Source: Nyssa sinensis (taxonomy: Eukaryota > Streptophyta > Magnoliopsida > Cornales > Nyssaceae). Taken from it: a DNA stretch of 64,000 nucleotides. Below, piece by piece: positions 48,001 through 58,900 of the stretch. Position 1 is the stretch's first letter. The number at the start of each line of letters is the position of its first letter. The notes below the pieces were generated by a model. The model was given only the letters and a program-made list of their open reading frames with translations, was not told where the DNA came from and made no database searches. The DNA lies in NCBI GenBank assembly GCA_008638375.1, contig CM018038.1:16080515-16144514 (forward strand), read 5' to 3'. The translations under genes and the position numbers were made by a program.

Positions 48001-50671
48001 TGTAGAAAATAGGATTACAACGTATCTATACTGCATTGCAGTTAAATCCTAACCCTAATCGGATACATTGAAATTCCTCAATATATCCTTACCGTACTGC
48101 CGGAGGCAAGGCCCCCCCGCACCCCCCCAACCTATTATTCGTCCATGGAAACACAACTAAGGTTAAACCGCATGGGTATTATGTGCTACGCTCTGCACAT
48201 AATACTTATATACCTAGTTTACTTGTTACAATAATATAAGTCATATCACTAACAATGGGTAATACTCCTTTCTAAGTAAAAGTAGTTAAAAGTAAAATAC
48301 CTAAAAGAAGATTTGAAAAAAAAATATTTGTTTGTTTATGGCATAAAACAGGACAAGGTCTTGAAAGGACAATAGCACCAAAAGAGGTATCCAGTTTCGA
48401 AAAACAAAACAGAGATTGTCCATATCTGCTGCCCATACTTGTGCAATAAATGTCTTGAACTATTTAACCACGTTCACTTTCATGTGGAACATCATGAAAA
48501 CCACAATCAAGTCCCTGCTTCCCCAAAAGTTTAACTAAACACAAAGTAATGTTTTTGCAACTAAACTCACACAACAAATTCATACCTGTGTTTACTCATA
48601 TTTCAATACACAGACCTCAGAAATTATTATCCTTAAGAAATAATACTGACTGATAAAAAAATGTAACAGTTAACTGGAGATAATCAAGAACAAAACATGG
48701 AAGAGGAGTTCTACAGAGAATGCGTTTCACAAAACCAATTGGTGCACTCCAATGTGGAATGACCCTCCATTTGAAATAATAGGGATTTATTTGTTGCTTC
48801 CAGTCAATGGTTACACTAAAGGAATACAATTAGTTCAAGCTTGTTTTAATTAACAAGCTGCATGGAGGAGAGATGCCTGCTCCAGTCATATATGAGCTTA
48901 AGTACTCCCTATCTCAGCCCTGATGAAAACTAACCACCACCACCCCTTTTTCCCCTTCCCCGGTACAGAAGGACAGAGGATCCTTAACAAGATTTTATGG
49001 ATTATTTTCAGTAATGATTAATTAGTAGGAATAATCAAAATGCTTCTGTAGGAAGATTAGTTATTGCCATTTTAATTTAGCAAAGCATGAAAAAGAAGGA
49101 AACAAATAAAATTATGACCAGAAAATGCATACAATTTTTTTATTAAAAAAATTGAACATGTGAATAATACCTGCGGAACCACAATTGCCAAATTCAGAAC
49201 ACCCATTGATAGTCCTGCAATGATAAACCAACAATATAAACACTCTAACCTCCAGATCTCCACAGATATTAAAAGGAAAACATTCCAAGAATAACTCACC
49301 TTGGCCAAGTCCCAAAGACTCAATACGTGTGGAAATCAAAGCATAAGGAACACTGTAGGTGATCTGCAAATAATTGTTCCAAATAAAGCAAAACATAATT
49401 GTTTAGGTGATCTGCAAATAATTGTTCCAAACAAAGCAAAACATAATTGTTAAATACAATTATATCTCATAAATCCATCGAAATAAATATTTGGATTGGG
49501 ATATCTACACTACCAACCTCACTCTGACATCCCTCTTTTGCACTGCAAGGTGAGGCCCTCCACATATTGGGATAAACGGACTATGTCCAGGCCAAAATCA
49601 GACAGTATTGTCTTAATATTCTCCCATTTTGCATTACAATTTTTTCCTCGAAATTCAAATTTTTCTCAACTTTGAGAAACAGAGGGGGAATGACATATAT
49701 GAATATGATATCACCAGGCAGATCATGTTATCAGCTGAGATCACCTGGGTGATATTAATTCAAGGTTGCCCTCGGCACTCATGGGCCAGTTAGATGTTGG
49801 CAGTGTCTCAATAAAAAATGGCAGTCAAATTGTCAATTTTTTTTCTTTTAGTTCTTTGATCAAATGACTAGAAAATTAGACAGAAATCTTCATATTCCTT
49901 GTAGAAGCAGAGTGGAGCAACTAACCGCCAATGGAATGCCAAGAATTGCAAAAATTACTAGTGCAGCGATTACAACACCATTTGGAGGTAAATCACTGTC
50001 CACAGAGTTCATACTGTTCCTTATGTAAGCAAGTATGAGCATTGATACAAAGCAGACAGACATGATGATGTTTGAAATTCCCCAAACCACTCCTGCCCCC
50101 AATTTCCGGCTGAGCTTCTCCATGAACAATGAAGTTAGTCCAAGCAACACTGAATTCAACATCAGACCAAGTGCACCCATTCTTACTCCAGTGTGGTAAT
50201 TCTGCCCTTCATTTGGATCGCCGCCATATATTTCTCGACCCATCCAATCAGTATCAAAGAGAAGAAATGGAAACCATCCAATCCAATTCAGTGCAGTAAC
50301 AAACAGGATTACCCAGATAGGCCCAGAGAGATATCTAAAAGTTCCAAACAGTTCCCAGAAGAAAGCTTCTTGAGCATGGCTTGACTGTTCTGGCAGTTCT
50401 TCAGATAAATGGGTGGACCCATGGTTGAAATTTAGGGGCGGCTCATTGACTGCCGTGATGCTTACATATGTAGTGATTGCAATACAAACAATGTCAAGAA
50501 AAAAGGCGGCCTTGAGGTTGGCACAATTGACATTGCATGCAGAGGTGACTGTGAATGGGAAAATCTTGAACCAGCCACTGTATGCTCCAGTGGCAAAGCC
50601 AAGGATATTACCAACAGCCATAAAAAGTGAGAAATAGGCATTTGCCACTCGAGTCCTTCGGTGATCCTTTC
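42029..50671 (-). CDS. SUT4: Sucrose transporter, SUT4/SUC4-type (type III), exons 2-5 only
   Basis: Four minus-strand exons keep consistent phases: 50671-49926 (746 nt), 49363-49300 (64 nt), 49214-49171 (44 nt) and 42187-42029 (159 nt with TGA). They encode about 336 of the roughly 500 residues of a proton-coupled sucrose symporter. Seen: RRTRVANAYFSLFMAVGN, then a central loop, then GTFRYL, FDTDWMGREIYGGDPNEG, MGALGLMLNSV and SVPYALISTRIESLGLGQG, ending RADKSMAHQ. The exon pattern and loop match the SUT4 clade, members of which are mainly tonoplast proteins exporting stored sucrose. The first exon, with the N-terminal helices, is absent between 50672 and 64000. The intron from 49170 to 42188 is 6,983 bp and full of transposons. 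No stop or frameshift is seen in the exons. Confidence 0.9.
42965..43388 (-). mobile_element. L1-type LINE 3' end (zinc-knuckle RT tail)
   Basis: On the minus strand the sequence encodes the C-terminal reverse-transcriptase-associated region (ARNAWSL, LFGYMWSMPASV, FLSSWEG, then a KRNRRTFEG-like end) and finishes in an A-rich tail (T run on the plus strand at 42961-42969). It continues the LINE piece at 44521-45170; the two are separated by the repeat at 43389-44512. Confidence 0.7.
43389..44512. repeat. Dispersed ACGGACAC-rich repeat inserted in the LINE
   Basis: Starts TAAGAAGCACCAATACGG and ends with four GACACC units preceded by AACACGTGTCCGAGCACG. The ends are inverted-repeat-like, and the left end matches 17598 and the complement of 41391. 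The 1.1-kb interior is A/T-rich with purine-rich 43980-44180 and no coding family. Target duplications could not be fixed. Confidence 0.6.
44521..45170 (-). mobile_element. L1-type LINE ORF2 fragment
   Basis: Minus-strand frames resemble the region downstream of reverse transcriptase in plant LINEs: a VGERTR...DAWSGDVALKDRYHWLF stretch near 45165-45065, then FRRNLQDWEMGD (44980-44930), and near 44640-44540 text like FFAW followed by YVCK-type zinc-knuckle residues. It is degenerate and interrupted by stops. The missing knuckle half lies at 43388-42965. Confidence 0.65.
45171..46236. mobile_element. Probable LTR (about 1.07 kb) with TTCGAA-type palindromes
   Basis: A non-coding block ends GTTTTTTCGTCAACA followed by AATTCGGTGC, the arrangement of a plant LTR end and an adjoining primer-binding-like site. 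Between 45540 and 45720 there is a cluster of GTTCGAA, TTCGAAC and TTCATTCGA motifs. The left boundary is taken from the end of LINE similarity. Superfamily and boundaries are uncertain. Confidence 0.35.
46678..47158. mobile_element. hAT-type MITE with perfect 8-bp TSD
   Basis: Flanked by CTTGAGAG on both sides (46670-46677 and 47159-47166). The inverted ends TAGGGGTGTTAATTT and complement TAAGGGTGTCAATTT differ at two positions. It is 481 bp, without coding capacity, and has ACACAACCCATTTAT and AAACCCATTTAT repeats inside. An 8-bp duplication is the mark of hAT elements. It lies in the long sucrose-transporter intron. Confidence 0.92.
47167..47880. other. Intronic DNA of the sucrose transporter
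   Basis: No gene supported. Both frames at 47524-47855 are open for 80-105 codons, but neither resembles a known family. A CT run lies at about 47265-47280. Confidence 0.4.
47881..48254 (-). mobile_element. Solo LTR with 5-bp TSD
   Basis: The 374-bp segment starts TGTTGTGTAATTAATG and ends ATATCACTAACA. It is flanked on both sides by ATGGG (47876-47880 and 48255-48259). The sequence ACACAGAGAATTTACGTGCT and the text that follows are typical of a plant LTR family. No internal region is present, so this is a solo LTR left by recombination. The assigned minus orientation, with 5' start TGTTAGTGATATG, is inferred. Confidence 0.88.
48260..49170. other. Intronic DNA of the sucrose transporter
   Basis: No gene, transposon end or notable repeat was recognised in this 0.9-kb stretch adjoining the 44-nt exon. 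Confidence 0.5.
49356..49451. repeat. 48-bp tandem duplication including a splice acceptor
   Basis: TAGGTGATCTGCAAATAATT through CATAATTGTT occurs at 49356-49403 and again at 49404-49451, with one mismatch (AAATAAAG versus AAACAAAG). The first copy contains the first bases of the 64-nt exon and its minus-strand acceptor (TTTGCAG); the second repeats that acceptor in the intron. Confidence 0.93.
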
Positions 50672-50860
50672 CTAACATGACAGGAAGTTAACAGAAAACA
50701 CATCAATTTGTTGCCAGTTATTAATATTTGATCTTCCTTTACAGAGCACGTGCATGTGCTGCTGTAAAGGTGCAGAATGGTGTTTTCTCAACATAAAACC
50801 ACAACAGATGCATCATTTTCATATTTTGGGGGTACATAAGAAAAAATAAATAAATAAATA

Positions 50861-51127
50861 TGTTAAACCATCAACTCATCTAAAAGCTTAAGCCATTAGA
50901 GAATGGACCAACAATGTATACCAAGCTCACAACTCTCCCCCAGACACAAACCACACACAAATGTGCAATTTTGCACAAACAAACTAAACGGGGAATAAAT
51001 GCAAATAGAGAAACTTGAACCCAAGACCTTCCATAACGAAGGCTCTAGTACCATGTTAAACCACCAACTCATCTAAAAGCTTAGGCTGTTAGAAAATGGG
51101 CCAACAATATATATCAAGCTCTCAACA
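50861..51127 (-). mobile_element. Complete SMART-like miniature LTR retrotransposon
   Basis: LTRs of 71 and 74 bp (50861-50931 and 51054-51127) share TGTTAAACCA.CAACTCATC, AAAAGCTTA and ATGG.CCAACAAT. On the minus strand the right LTR is followed by TGGTACTAGAGCC (about 51053-51041), a variant initiator-tRNA-Met site, and the left LTR is preceded by a GGGGGAGAGT polypurine tract (50932-50942). AAATA flanks both sides, though in an AAATA-rich context. The total of 267 bp is in the range of SMART elements described from plants. Confidence 0.85.
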
Positions 51128-51689
51128 AAATAAATAAATGAATGGAGCCTAGCCTATACTATGAATTCCTTCCTTGATTTCCCATAAAGAGAACAACAAA
51201 ATGAGGTCTATTTTTATTAGTTTTCTTTTATGCCCTTTTTAAGAAGTCATGCTTCAGTTTTATTCAACAGGTTATGGTGGTTTCTAGTTGGACTGTCGAA
51301 GTAAAAGTTAATTCACACACAACAGGTTCAACACACGGATGCACTAATCAAGGATTCCCACCTCATTGATAACCCAACTCAAAAGCGAACTGTGTATGTA
51401 ACCATAGAAGCGCTTTGGAAAGTCAAGAAGACCTATGAAGCACTAAAGGAAAGAAAGGAAAAAATACAACATCCTACAAATGCCTTTATGAGTTGGGAGA
51501 ACTCCCAAGTAGGAGATATCAATATGAAAGGCCCCACCCCCAACTTTGTGCAACCTCTTGTCATATTAATTATAGACATGACATCACCAGTAGTATTAAG
51601 TCTGCTAATTTGTTTTGTTTAAGTTTAAAATATAAGACCCCCGAGTTTTCTAAAATTACATTGCACTTAGTTCTACACCACCAAAATCA
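51128..51689. other. Intronic or intergenic spacer
   Basis: No gene or transposon end recognised. A short frame at 51392-51622 is incidental. Confidence 0.4.
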
Positions 51690-52641
51690 TCTAATATCTT
51701 TTTTACGTGTGTGTGTGAGAGAGAGAGAGCTTGATATGGGAACATTTGTAGCAGTCTGTGATATTGTAGCAGTAGAAGTAGTAGGATCATCGGAAGTGTG
51801 ATGAGCATGAACTGGCCTCCTCCATTTATCCCAATAATAATCTTTAGTATGGCCGGTACCACCACAATAGTTACACTTCCACTCAGAACGATTTCCATCG
51901 CCCATCCAACCACCACAACTACTGCCTTGGGTAGAGCGATGTCCACCACCACAATTACCAACACAGTTTACATCACTAGAGACTAGAGCTGAGGACTCAC
52001 GTGGACATGAAAGAGGATCCATGAGTAAGGAAGGCACATTGACGAAGAAAATAAGCATTTGCAGCAGTTGGAAGTTTCTCAATAGCCAAATTTTGACCTT
52101 TAAACACACTATATTCAGAAATAAGGCTAGAAAAAAAAAGAGCAACATGAAACTATTCAAGATGAAGACGTTGAACCTCCAAGTCCGTAATCAAGGGCTA
52201 ATAGAGCATAAGTTCTTCCCATAGATCCTTCAAAGTTTCATAATGTTCTACAAGTGTCTAATCGCCTTGTCTAGTATTAAACATACACTCGTAAAGCTCA
52301 TAAACTTGAAAGATGCTATGCTCTTGTGAGTACATCTCTTCAAGAGAGACCTGTATCTTTTTGGTTGTGTCAAGAAGCTTAACATTCGAGACCACATAAG
52401 GCTCCATACTAAACCATAACCAGGTCATGACCAATGAATTCTCACTCCACCAATCTTCAAAAATTTTGGAGTTTGAAGGCGATGGATCATCAGTAAGATA
52501 TTTGACTTTCTTCTTTACATAGAGAAAAACTTTAATAGCATGAGATCAGAAATGGTAATTATGACCATTCAATTTTACAGAAGTAATGGGTCTCATTTGA
52601 TCATCTACAAAGTGGGATCTAACATCATCTGAAGAAGCCAT
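51690..52641 (-). pseudogene. Copia gag, degenerate
   Basis: Start ATG at 52641 (MASSDDVRSHF). It contains SVKLNGHNYHF then a TGA where the family has Trp (52548-52546), followed by HAIKVFL, the UBN2-like gag region with a WWSENSLVM-type motif, and a knuckle CNYCGGTGHTKDYY (near 51865-51825) whose last Cys is Tyr. Further stops occur at about 52270, 52200 and 52150. It is not functional. In copia, gag forms the virus-like particle that packages the element RNA. Confidence 0.8.
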
Positions 52642-53519
52642 AAGGAGCAAAAACAGAACAATACGTAATAAAACAATAAGGACTATCACAATAATCAGAA
52701 TGGGAGTTTTCAATAACCCCGAATGAAGAAATCCGAACCAAACAGTCCACAGAATACTCAAACACACCAGCCAACCACTGCATTAACTTCAATGGGAAAC
52801 CACAATGAACAAAACCAACAAAAGCATTAATCGAGCATTGTACTAATTGTACACACCAAATACACTCTGCATGCATCATCAGAAGCCAAGAAACCTCACA
52901 GCTCACCACTGAAGAAGAGAAACCGACAACCAAACTTCATTACAACCTCATGGATTGAGCAAAGGCAACCACATAAGATTTAGTCGCACTGTTAGGGACT
53001 GAGCCGAAGCAACAAACAACTCCAAAATTGCCCAAAAAATCAAATCGCAAAAATTGGTACCGTTTCCGAAAAAAATCATTCGAAAATGAAAAACACAACA
53101 CAACATGGCTTCAAAAAAATTAGAAAAAAATACTCAGGATGACCTGAATGCAAAAACAAGTCACCAAGCTTTCCATTGTCGGGAAAAAAAAGTGATGACT
53201 TGTTGACATCAACATGATGTCATCACGCAAATGCTCGCATCAGCATTGATCCTGGGCTATTTTTCTCATTGATTACTCTTGTTGTGTTCTTGATAGTATT
53301 CTCCTACTAATCGTTGCTCTGATGCCAAGTTAAAATGCTTGGAAATATTTAGGATTTTGAGAAAGAAAGAGAAAAAGATTACGAGAAATTCTGGATGTAG
53401 ATTAGTTCGATCTACACTTACCTAGTTATTTATACAATGTAAAATATATAATGATTATAATATTGCCCTCAAAAACATAAGGACAAGAAATAATAAAATA
53501 GAAAATAAGAACTCTAACA
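51690..53519 (-). mobile_element. Copia 5' part: LTR, PBS and gag only
   Basis: On the minus strand a 192-bp LTR (53519-53328) starts TGTTAGAGTTCTTATT. It is followed by TGGCATCAGAGC (53327-53316), an initiator-tRNA-Met site with one change. A leader of about 675 bp leads to a gag gene. No pol domain or 3' LTR was found below 51690, so the element is truncated. Confidence 0.8.
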
Positions 53520-54150
53520 TATATATTTAGAAAGGTAAAATTATCATATCAATATGATTGTTCGAAGAATTAACCATAAAAATTCTTCTTCTCATTCACC
53601 CATTATTTTACCCAGCACAACATCATAACTCTCAGACATAACTACCTCCACACTATTCTCAACCTGAAGGGAAAAAGGGAAAAAAAATAAAATTTAAAGA
53701 CTACCTCAATCTTCAGAGTCAATGTTCTTTTAATATCAGTCAAAATAAGACATGTATTTCACTAAAAATTATTATCTGCGTAGAAACACCTCCAAATATC
53801 CCCTATTAAGTAAAAATGTCCCATTGTGCCAAATGCTTAAATGCAAAATAGAATATGGAATTATATTTTCATTTTCTTAAAATACGGGGACAGAGCCCAT
53901 CTTATTGAAGCCCTGTCTACGGTCTACCAAGCAATCAAATCACTTCAAGTGAACCATAGAAATTAAAAAGCCAAATCCAATTATGTCAAATTCTATGTAG
54001 AGTGAGATGACTAAAAAACATTAGCAAAAGGGGCTCTTTAGAAGCTAGTTCCCATTTTTTGGCTTTTGCACTTTGAAAATGTCAACCTTGAAAACAATGA
54101 AATTGTTCAATACTGGGTGAGATTCAATTTTCAATTAAGCAAAGTTTTAT
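53520..54150. other. Non-coding DNA
   Basis: No gene or repeat end recognised. Confidence 0.4.
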
Positions 54151-54290
54151 GAATAGAGAAAAGTTACTTAAGTGACCACCAAACACTATCTTGATATATC
54201 CTCCACCTCCTAAAGAGGTGGTTGAGGGTTCAAGTCCCAAATGGGACAAAATTGGGTGGGTGGATGGATGTCTAACTTATTAAAAAAATA
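54150..54290 (+). mobile_element. Possible tRNA-derived SINE
   Basis: GGTTCAAGTCC at 54228-54238 fits an RNA polymerase III B box, preceded by CCACCTCCTAAAGAGGTGGTT and followed by an A-rich end (ATTAAAAAAATAAG). No convincing A box or target duplication was found. Confidence 0.3.
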
Positions 54291-54886
54291 AGGGTTTTTA
54301 CACTGACCTCTCCTTAGATTTAACGATATTACACATAAAACCCTGAACTTCCGAAAATCACATCGAATACCCTTGTCAAAGTTTGTCCGAAAATGAATAA
54401 GACGAAGCTAATGAATTGCCTTTTTATACCCTTTATATTATAATATTATATGTTAGAGATTATTATTATTTTTCTTATATTTTTCTTTTCACCATAAGGG
54501 TACTATTGTACTTACATCTTTTGTTAATATTTATGTACAAGGTGTAAGGACATAATAGATCAATGAAGCCCTAAGCTTTGCTTAATTTCTCTCTCTCTTT
54601 GATCAATGATTCTGTGATAAGCACATTGTCTCTTACCACCCGGATGCTACATCTTCCTCGACTGAGGTTCCTGCCACTTCCTCCTCTACTCCTGCCGCTA
54701 ATGATTTGCCTATTGCTTTACAACAAGGTAAATGCACTTGTACCCAACATCGTATTGCTTTATCCTCTCTTTCTATTTCTATTCCCACTTCTTATAAACA
54801 AGTTTTGTCTAATTCTGGTTGGAAACATGCTATGAATATGGAGATGAGTGCTCTTCACAAGAATTAGACCTAGGAACTTACACTTG

Positions 54887-55370
54887 ATGTAGAAGGGGGG
54901 GAGAGAAAGAAAGAGATTAGGGAAGATTAAGAGAAGAAGGGATAGAAGAGAAGCTTGAGAGAAAGGGAGAGAAACTTGAGAGAGAAGAAGAAAAAAGAGA
55001 GGGAGAAGACAAAAATCTGAGACAGTGAGAGAGAAATCCAATATTCTGTAGTTATTCAATATCCAAAAGTCCGAGCAATTCAATACATCATATCCCTTTA
55101 TATAGAGAAATTCAAAGTAAATTCAAACCCTAAAAATATGGAACTAAATCATATCCTAAATCAAACCAAACAAATTATAGACAAACTAAATCTTAAAAAT
55201 AGAATAAAATAAAAATTACAAAAATAAAATAATATCCTCATGGATCAAATATAAATGGCCTATGAAGTCCTTCTTGATCCCCATTATTTTTCCCCGACTG
55301 AAAAGAACTCGACTCGACACCTGTTCCTCGTAGAAAATAATCAGTTGAATACACACTGTTAAATATCTTA
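54887..55370. mobile_element. Insertion in the old copia, possibly an LTR fragment
   Basis: About 485 bp of unrelated sequence separates the two parts of the RT-coding text and replaces about 30 codons. It begins with a purine-rich block (54890-55020) and continues AT-rich, with ATTCAAACCCTAAAAATATGG. No matching repeat or clean target duplication was found. Confidence 0.4.
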
Positions 55371-55583
55371 AGCTCGTTTGGCTACTAAAGAGTATACTCA
55401 GACTTATGGTGTTGATTATTTCAAGACTTCTTTTCCGGTAGCACTTCTCAATTATGTTCGGATTTTACTTTCTATTGTTGTTAGTTGCTCATGGCCTCTA
55501 TACTAGCTTGATATCCAGAATGCCTTTCTCCATGGGAATCTTTCGGAGAAAGTCCATATGGCTCAACATCCTGACTATATTGT

Positions 55584-55815
55584 TGTTGGAAAGTTTCAAA
55601 ACTGTTTAGTCAACTTTCCTATTTTTCTAAGAGAATCTTGGCTGTAAATGTGTGAATATCCTAGAATATTTAGTTTCCTTAGAAGTTAGCATCTTTTATT
55701 CTTTCCTTCTTTGGTTCTTTCCCTCTATTTCTCTGCTACACATCTATTTATACAGATCTGTACCTATGTTACAATGAATGAGAATTATTTCCACAAGAAG
55801 CTGTCTCATTCTAGA
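55584..55815 (+). repeat. 5' LTR of the young copia
   Basis: Starts TGTTGGAAAG and ends CATTCTAGA. It lacks the usual CA terminus, and so does its partner. A TATTTATACAG TATA-like motif lies near 55750. Confidence 0.95.
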
Positions 55816-55947
55816 TGGTATCAGAGCTAGGTTCAGCTCTTGGCCTTGTGTAAACCCTAGTTTTCCTTGGCGGCTCTCATCTGACCCTAATCTCTATAGG
55901 GTTTTCTTCCTTGTTCAACTCTGCCCTTCTCTTCTGTTGCTGTAGCC

Positions 55948-58900
55948 ATGGCTGAAACTCCAAACACAACTAAACCTGAACCCAGATCTACCCATTCTGA
56001 ACCTTACACTGTCCAAATTACCAATATACGATTCAATGAGGCCAACTTCCTGCAATGGTCACAATCTGTCAGGATGTATATTCGTGGAAGAGGGAAGATA
56101 AGGTACTTGACTGATGAAGCTAAGGAGCCCGAGAAGACAAACCCATCTTATGCTATATGGGATGCTGAAAATTCCATAGTGATGGCATGGCTCGTGAATG
56201 CTATGGATGAAGAGATTAGTGCTAATTACATATGCTATTTTACTGCAAAGGAACTCTGGGACAATGTGAGTCAAATGTACTCTGACGTTGGGAATTACTC
56301 TCAGATTTATGAACTGCAGCAGAAGATCAGCAACACTTATCAAGGAGACAGCAGTGTAACAAGGTATTTCAATGTTCTTAAGGGCCTATGGCAAGATCTG
56401 GATTTATTCAATGATTATGAATGGAAAAATCCTGTTGATTGTGATCACAATAAGAAAATGGTGGAGAATGCAAGAATTTTTAAATTCTTGGCTGGACTTA
56501 ATGATGAGTTTGATGAAGTAAGGGGAAAAATCCTAGGGAGACAGCCTCTGCCCCCACTCGGGGAAGTATTTTCTGAAATACGACGAGAAGATTGTCGAAG
56601 GAGTGTGATGATGAAGAAAAAGGAGGATGAGACTGTGGAAAAGTCTGCTTTAGTTGCTACCAATAATCCTGCTCCTCATGCTGCTGGTAACACAGATTTG
56701 GCTACTGCCAATATTTCTGCACAGCGGCCTTACTCTAATCAAAGGAGGTTGGAAGATAAGCCTCGAGTATGGTGTGACTGCTGCAATAAGCCACGCCACA
56801 CTCGAGAAAATTGCTGGAAACTCCATGGAAAGCCAACAAACTGGAAGAGCAACAAATCTGGACCCTCTGCCAGCAACCATGCAGTCCCTAAAGCCAATGA
56901 AGTTAATTTCCTAAGTGCTGAGCAGGTGGATCATCTTATTCAACTGCTGAAATCTACTGGTCTTCCTACTGGTTCATTGGCCCAAACAGGTGATAACTCT
57001 AGTGCCTACTCGTGTTGCTTAAATCTTGCACCATGGATCATTGATTCTGGTGCATCTGACCATATGACTAGTATCTCATAATTGTTTCAATCGTATTCTC
57101 CTTGTTCTGGTAATAAAAAGATTAGAATTGCAGATGGAAGTCTTTCATCCATTGCTGGAACAGGTTCTATCCAAATCTTTGAAAAAATAGAACTCAAATA
57201 TGTCCTTCACGTCCCTAAACTTGCTTGTAACCTGCTGTCTGTTAGTAAACTCTCGCGGGATTCTAATTGTCGTGTCATTTTCTTTGATTCCCATTGTGAA
57301 TTTCAAGACCAACACTCGGGGAGGATGATTGGCAGTGCTAGGATGATTGACGAACTCTACTACTTCGATGAGACTTTATTCAACAATAAACAAGCTCAGG
57401 GTTTGAGTAGTAGTACTAGTTCTGTTTCTATACGTGAACAAATAATGCTTTGGCATCTTAGACTAGGACATCCTAGTTTTCTCTATTTAAGACATTTGTT
57501 TCCTAGCTTATTTAAGAATCTGGATTGTAATTCTCTTCATTGTGATGTTTGTCACATATCCAAAAGTCACCGAAGCACCTATCAATCAAAAGCTCATCAT
57601 TCTTCCAAACCTTTTTATTTAATTCATAGTGATGTTTGGGGTCCCTCAAAAATCACTACTAGTTCTGGTAAGAAATGGTATGTTACATTTATTGATGATC
57701 ATACACGTTTGTGTTGGGTGTACTTGTTGAGTGACAAATCTGAAGTTGAAAAAAAATTTCAAGATTTTTATAATATGGTTGAAACCCAGTTCCAAACAAA
57801 AATCAGTATATTTAGAACCGATAATGGTACTGAATATTTTAACAAATGTCTAGGAACATTTCTTTCAACAAAGGGTATTCAACATCAATCTACTTGTCGT
57901 GACACCCCACAACAAAATGGCATTGCTGAGAGAAAAAATCGCCACTTGTTGGAGGTTGCACGGGCCCTAATCTTTTCAATGCAAGTTCCTAAATATTTAT
58001 GGGGTAATGCTATTTTAACTGCATGTTATCTAATTAATAGGATGCGTACTCGAGTTTTAAAATACATCACTCCCTTAGATTGTCTAAAAAAAGTGTTTCC
58101 TACTTGTCGGATAACATCAGACCTGCCACTAAAAGTGTTTGGATGCACTGTTTTTGTTCATATACCAATCAGTCTTCTATCCAAGCTTGATCCTAGGGCA
58201 AAAAGATGTGTTTTCCTTGGCTATGCTCCTAATAAAAAGGGTTACAAATGTTTTAATCCTCTGACTAAAAAAATTCATATCAGTATGGATGTTGTTTTTA
58301 TTAAAAACTAGCCCTTTTTTGGCCATAACTATCTTCAGGGGGAGAAAAAGGAAATTGAAGATGAGTTCTGGCAAACCTCTAAGCCTCTTCCAAATGTTCT
58401 TCTTGACATTGACATCCACTCTTTAAAGGGTCAGGAAACTGGTACCTTAACTGGCAAAAATAATGGAAATCCTAGTCTACCTATACAAGGCATACCTGAT
58501 TCACAAACAGGGGGAGAAGTACTATCAAATATTCCCTCATCTGAGCTTCGTGTTTATACCAGAAGAAGAAATCATCAGAATAATAGAGCTCTTTCTTCAA
58601 ATCCAGAGCAAGGCCAATCATCATCACCTGCACAAGTTGGTCCTCCTTCACATACTCCAGGTACTTCTTCTTCTCCAGATCCCTCATCTGATAATTCTTC
58701 TGATCTTGACCTACCCATTGCCCTTAGGAAAGGAGTTAGAAACTGTACCACACATCCTATTTCCAACCATCTATCCTATCATAGACTCTCCGATACTCAT
58801 AAGGCCTTTACTTCAAATGTTTCTCATCTGTTTATTCCAAGAACCATTCAGGAAGCACTGGATCACCCAGAATGGAGATTGGCTGTTCAAGAAGAGATGG

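Noticed and set aside
50193..50637. Plus-strand frames opposite the sucrose transporter exon
   Set aside because: Antisense shadows of a conserved exon.
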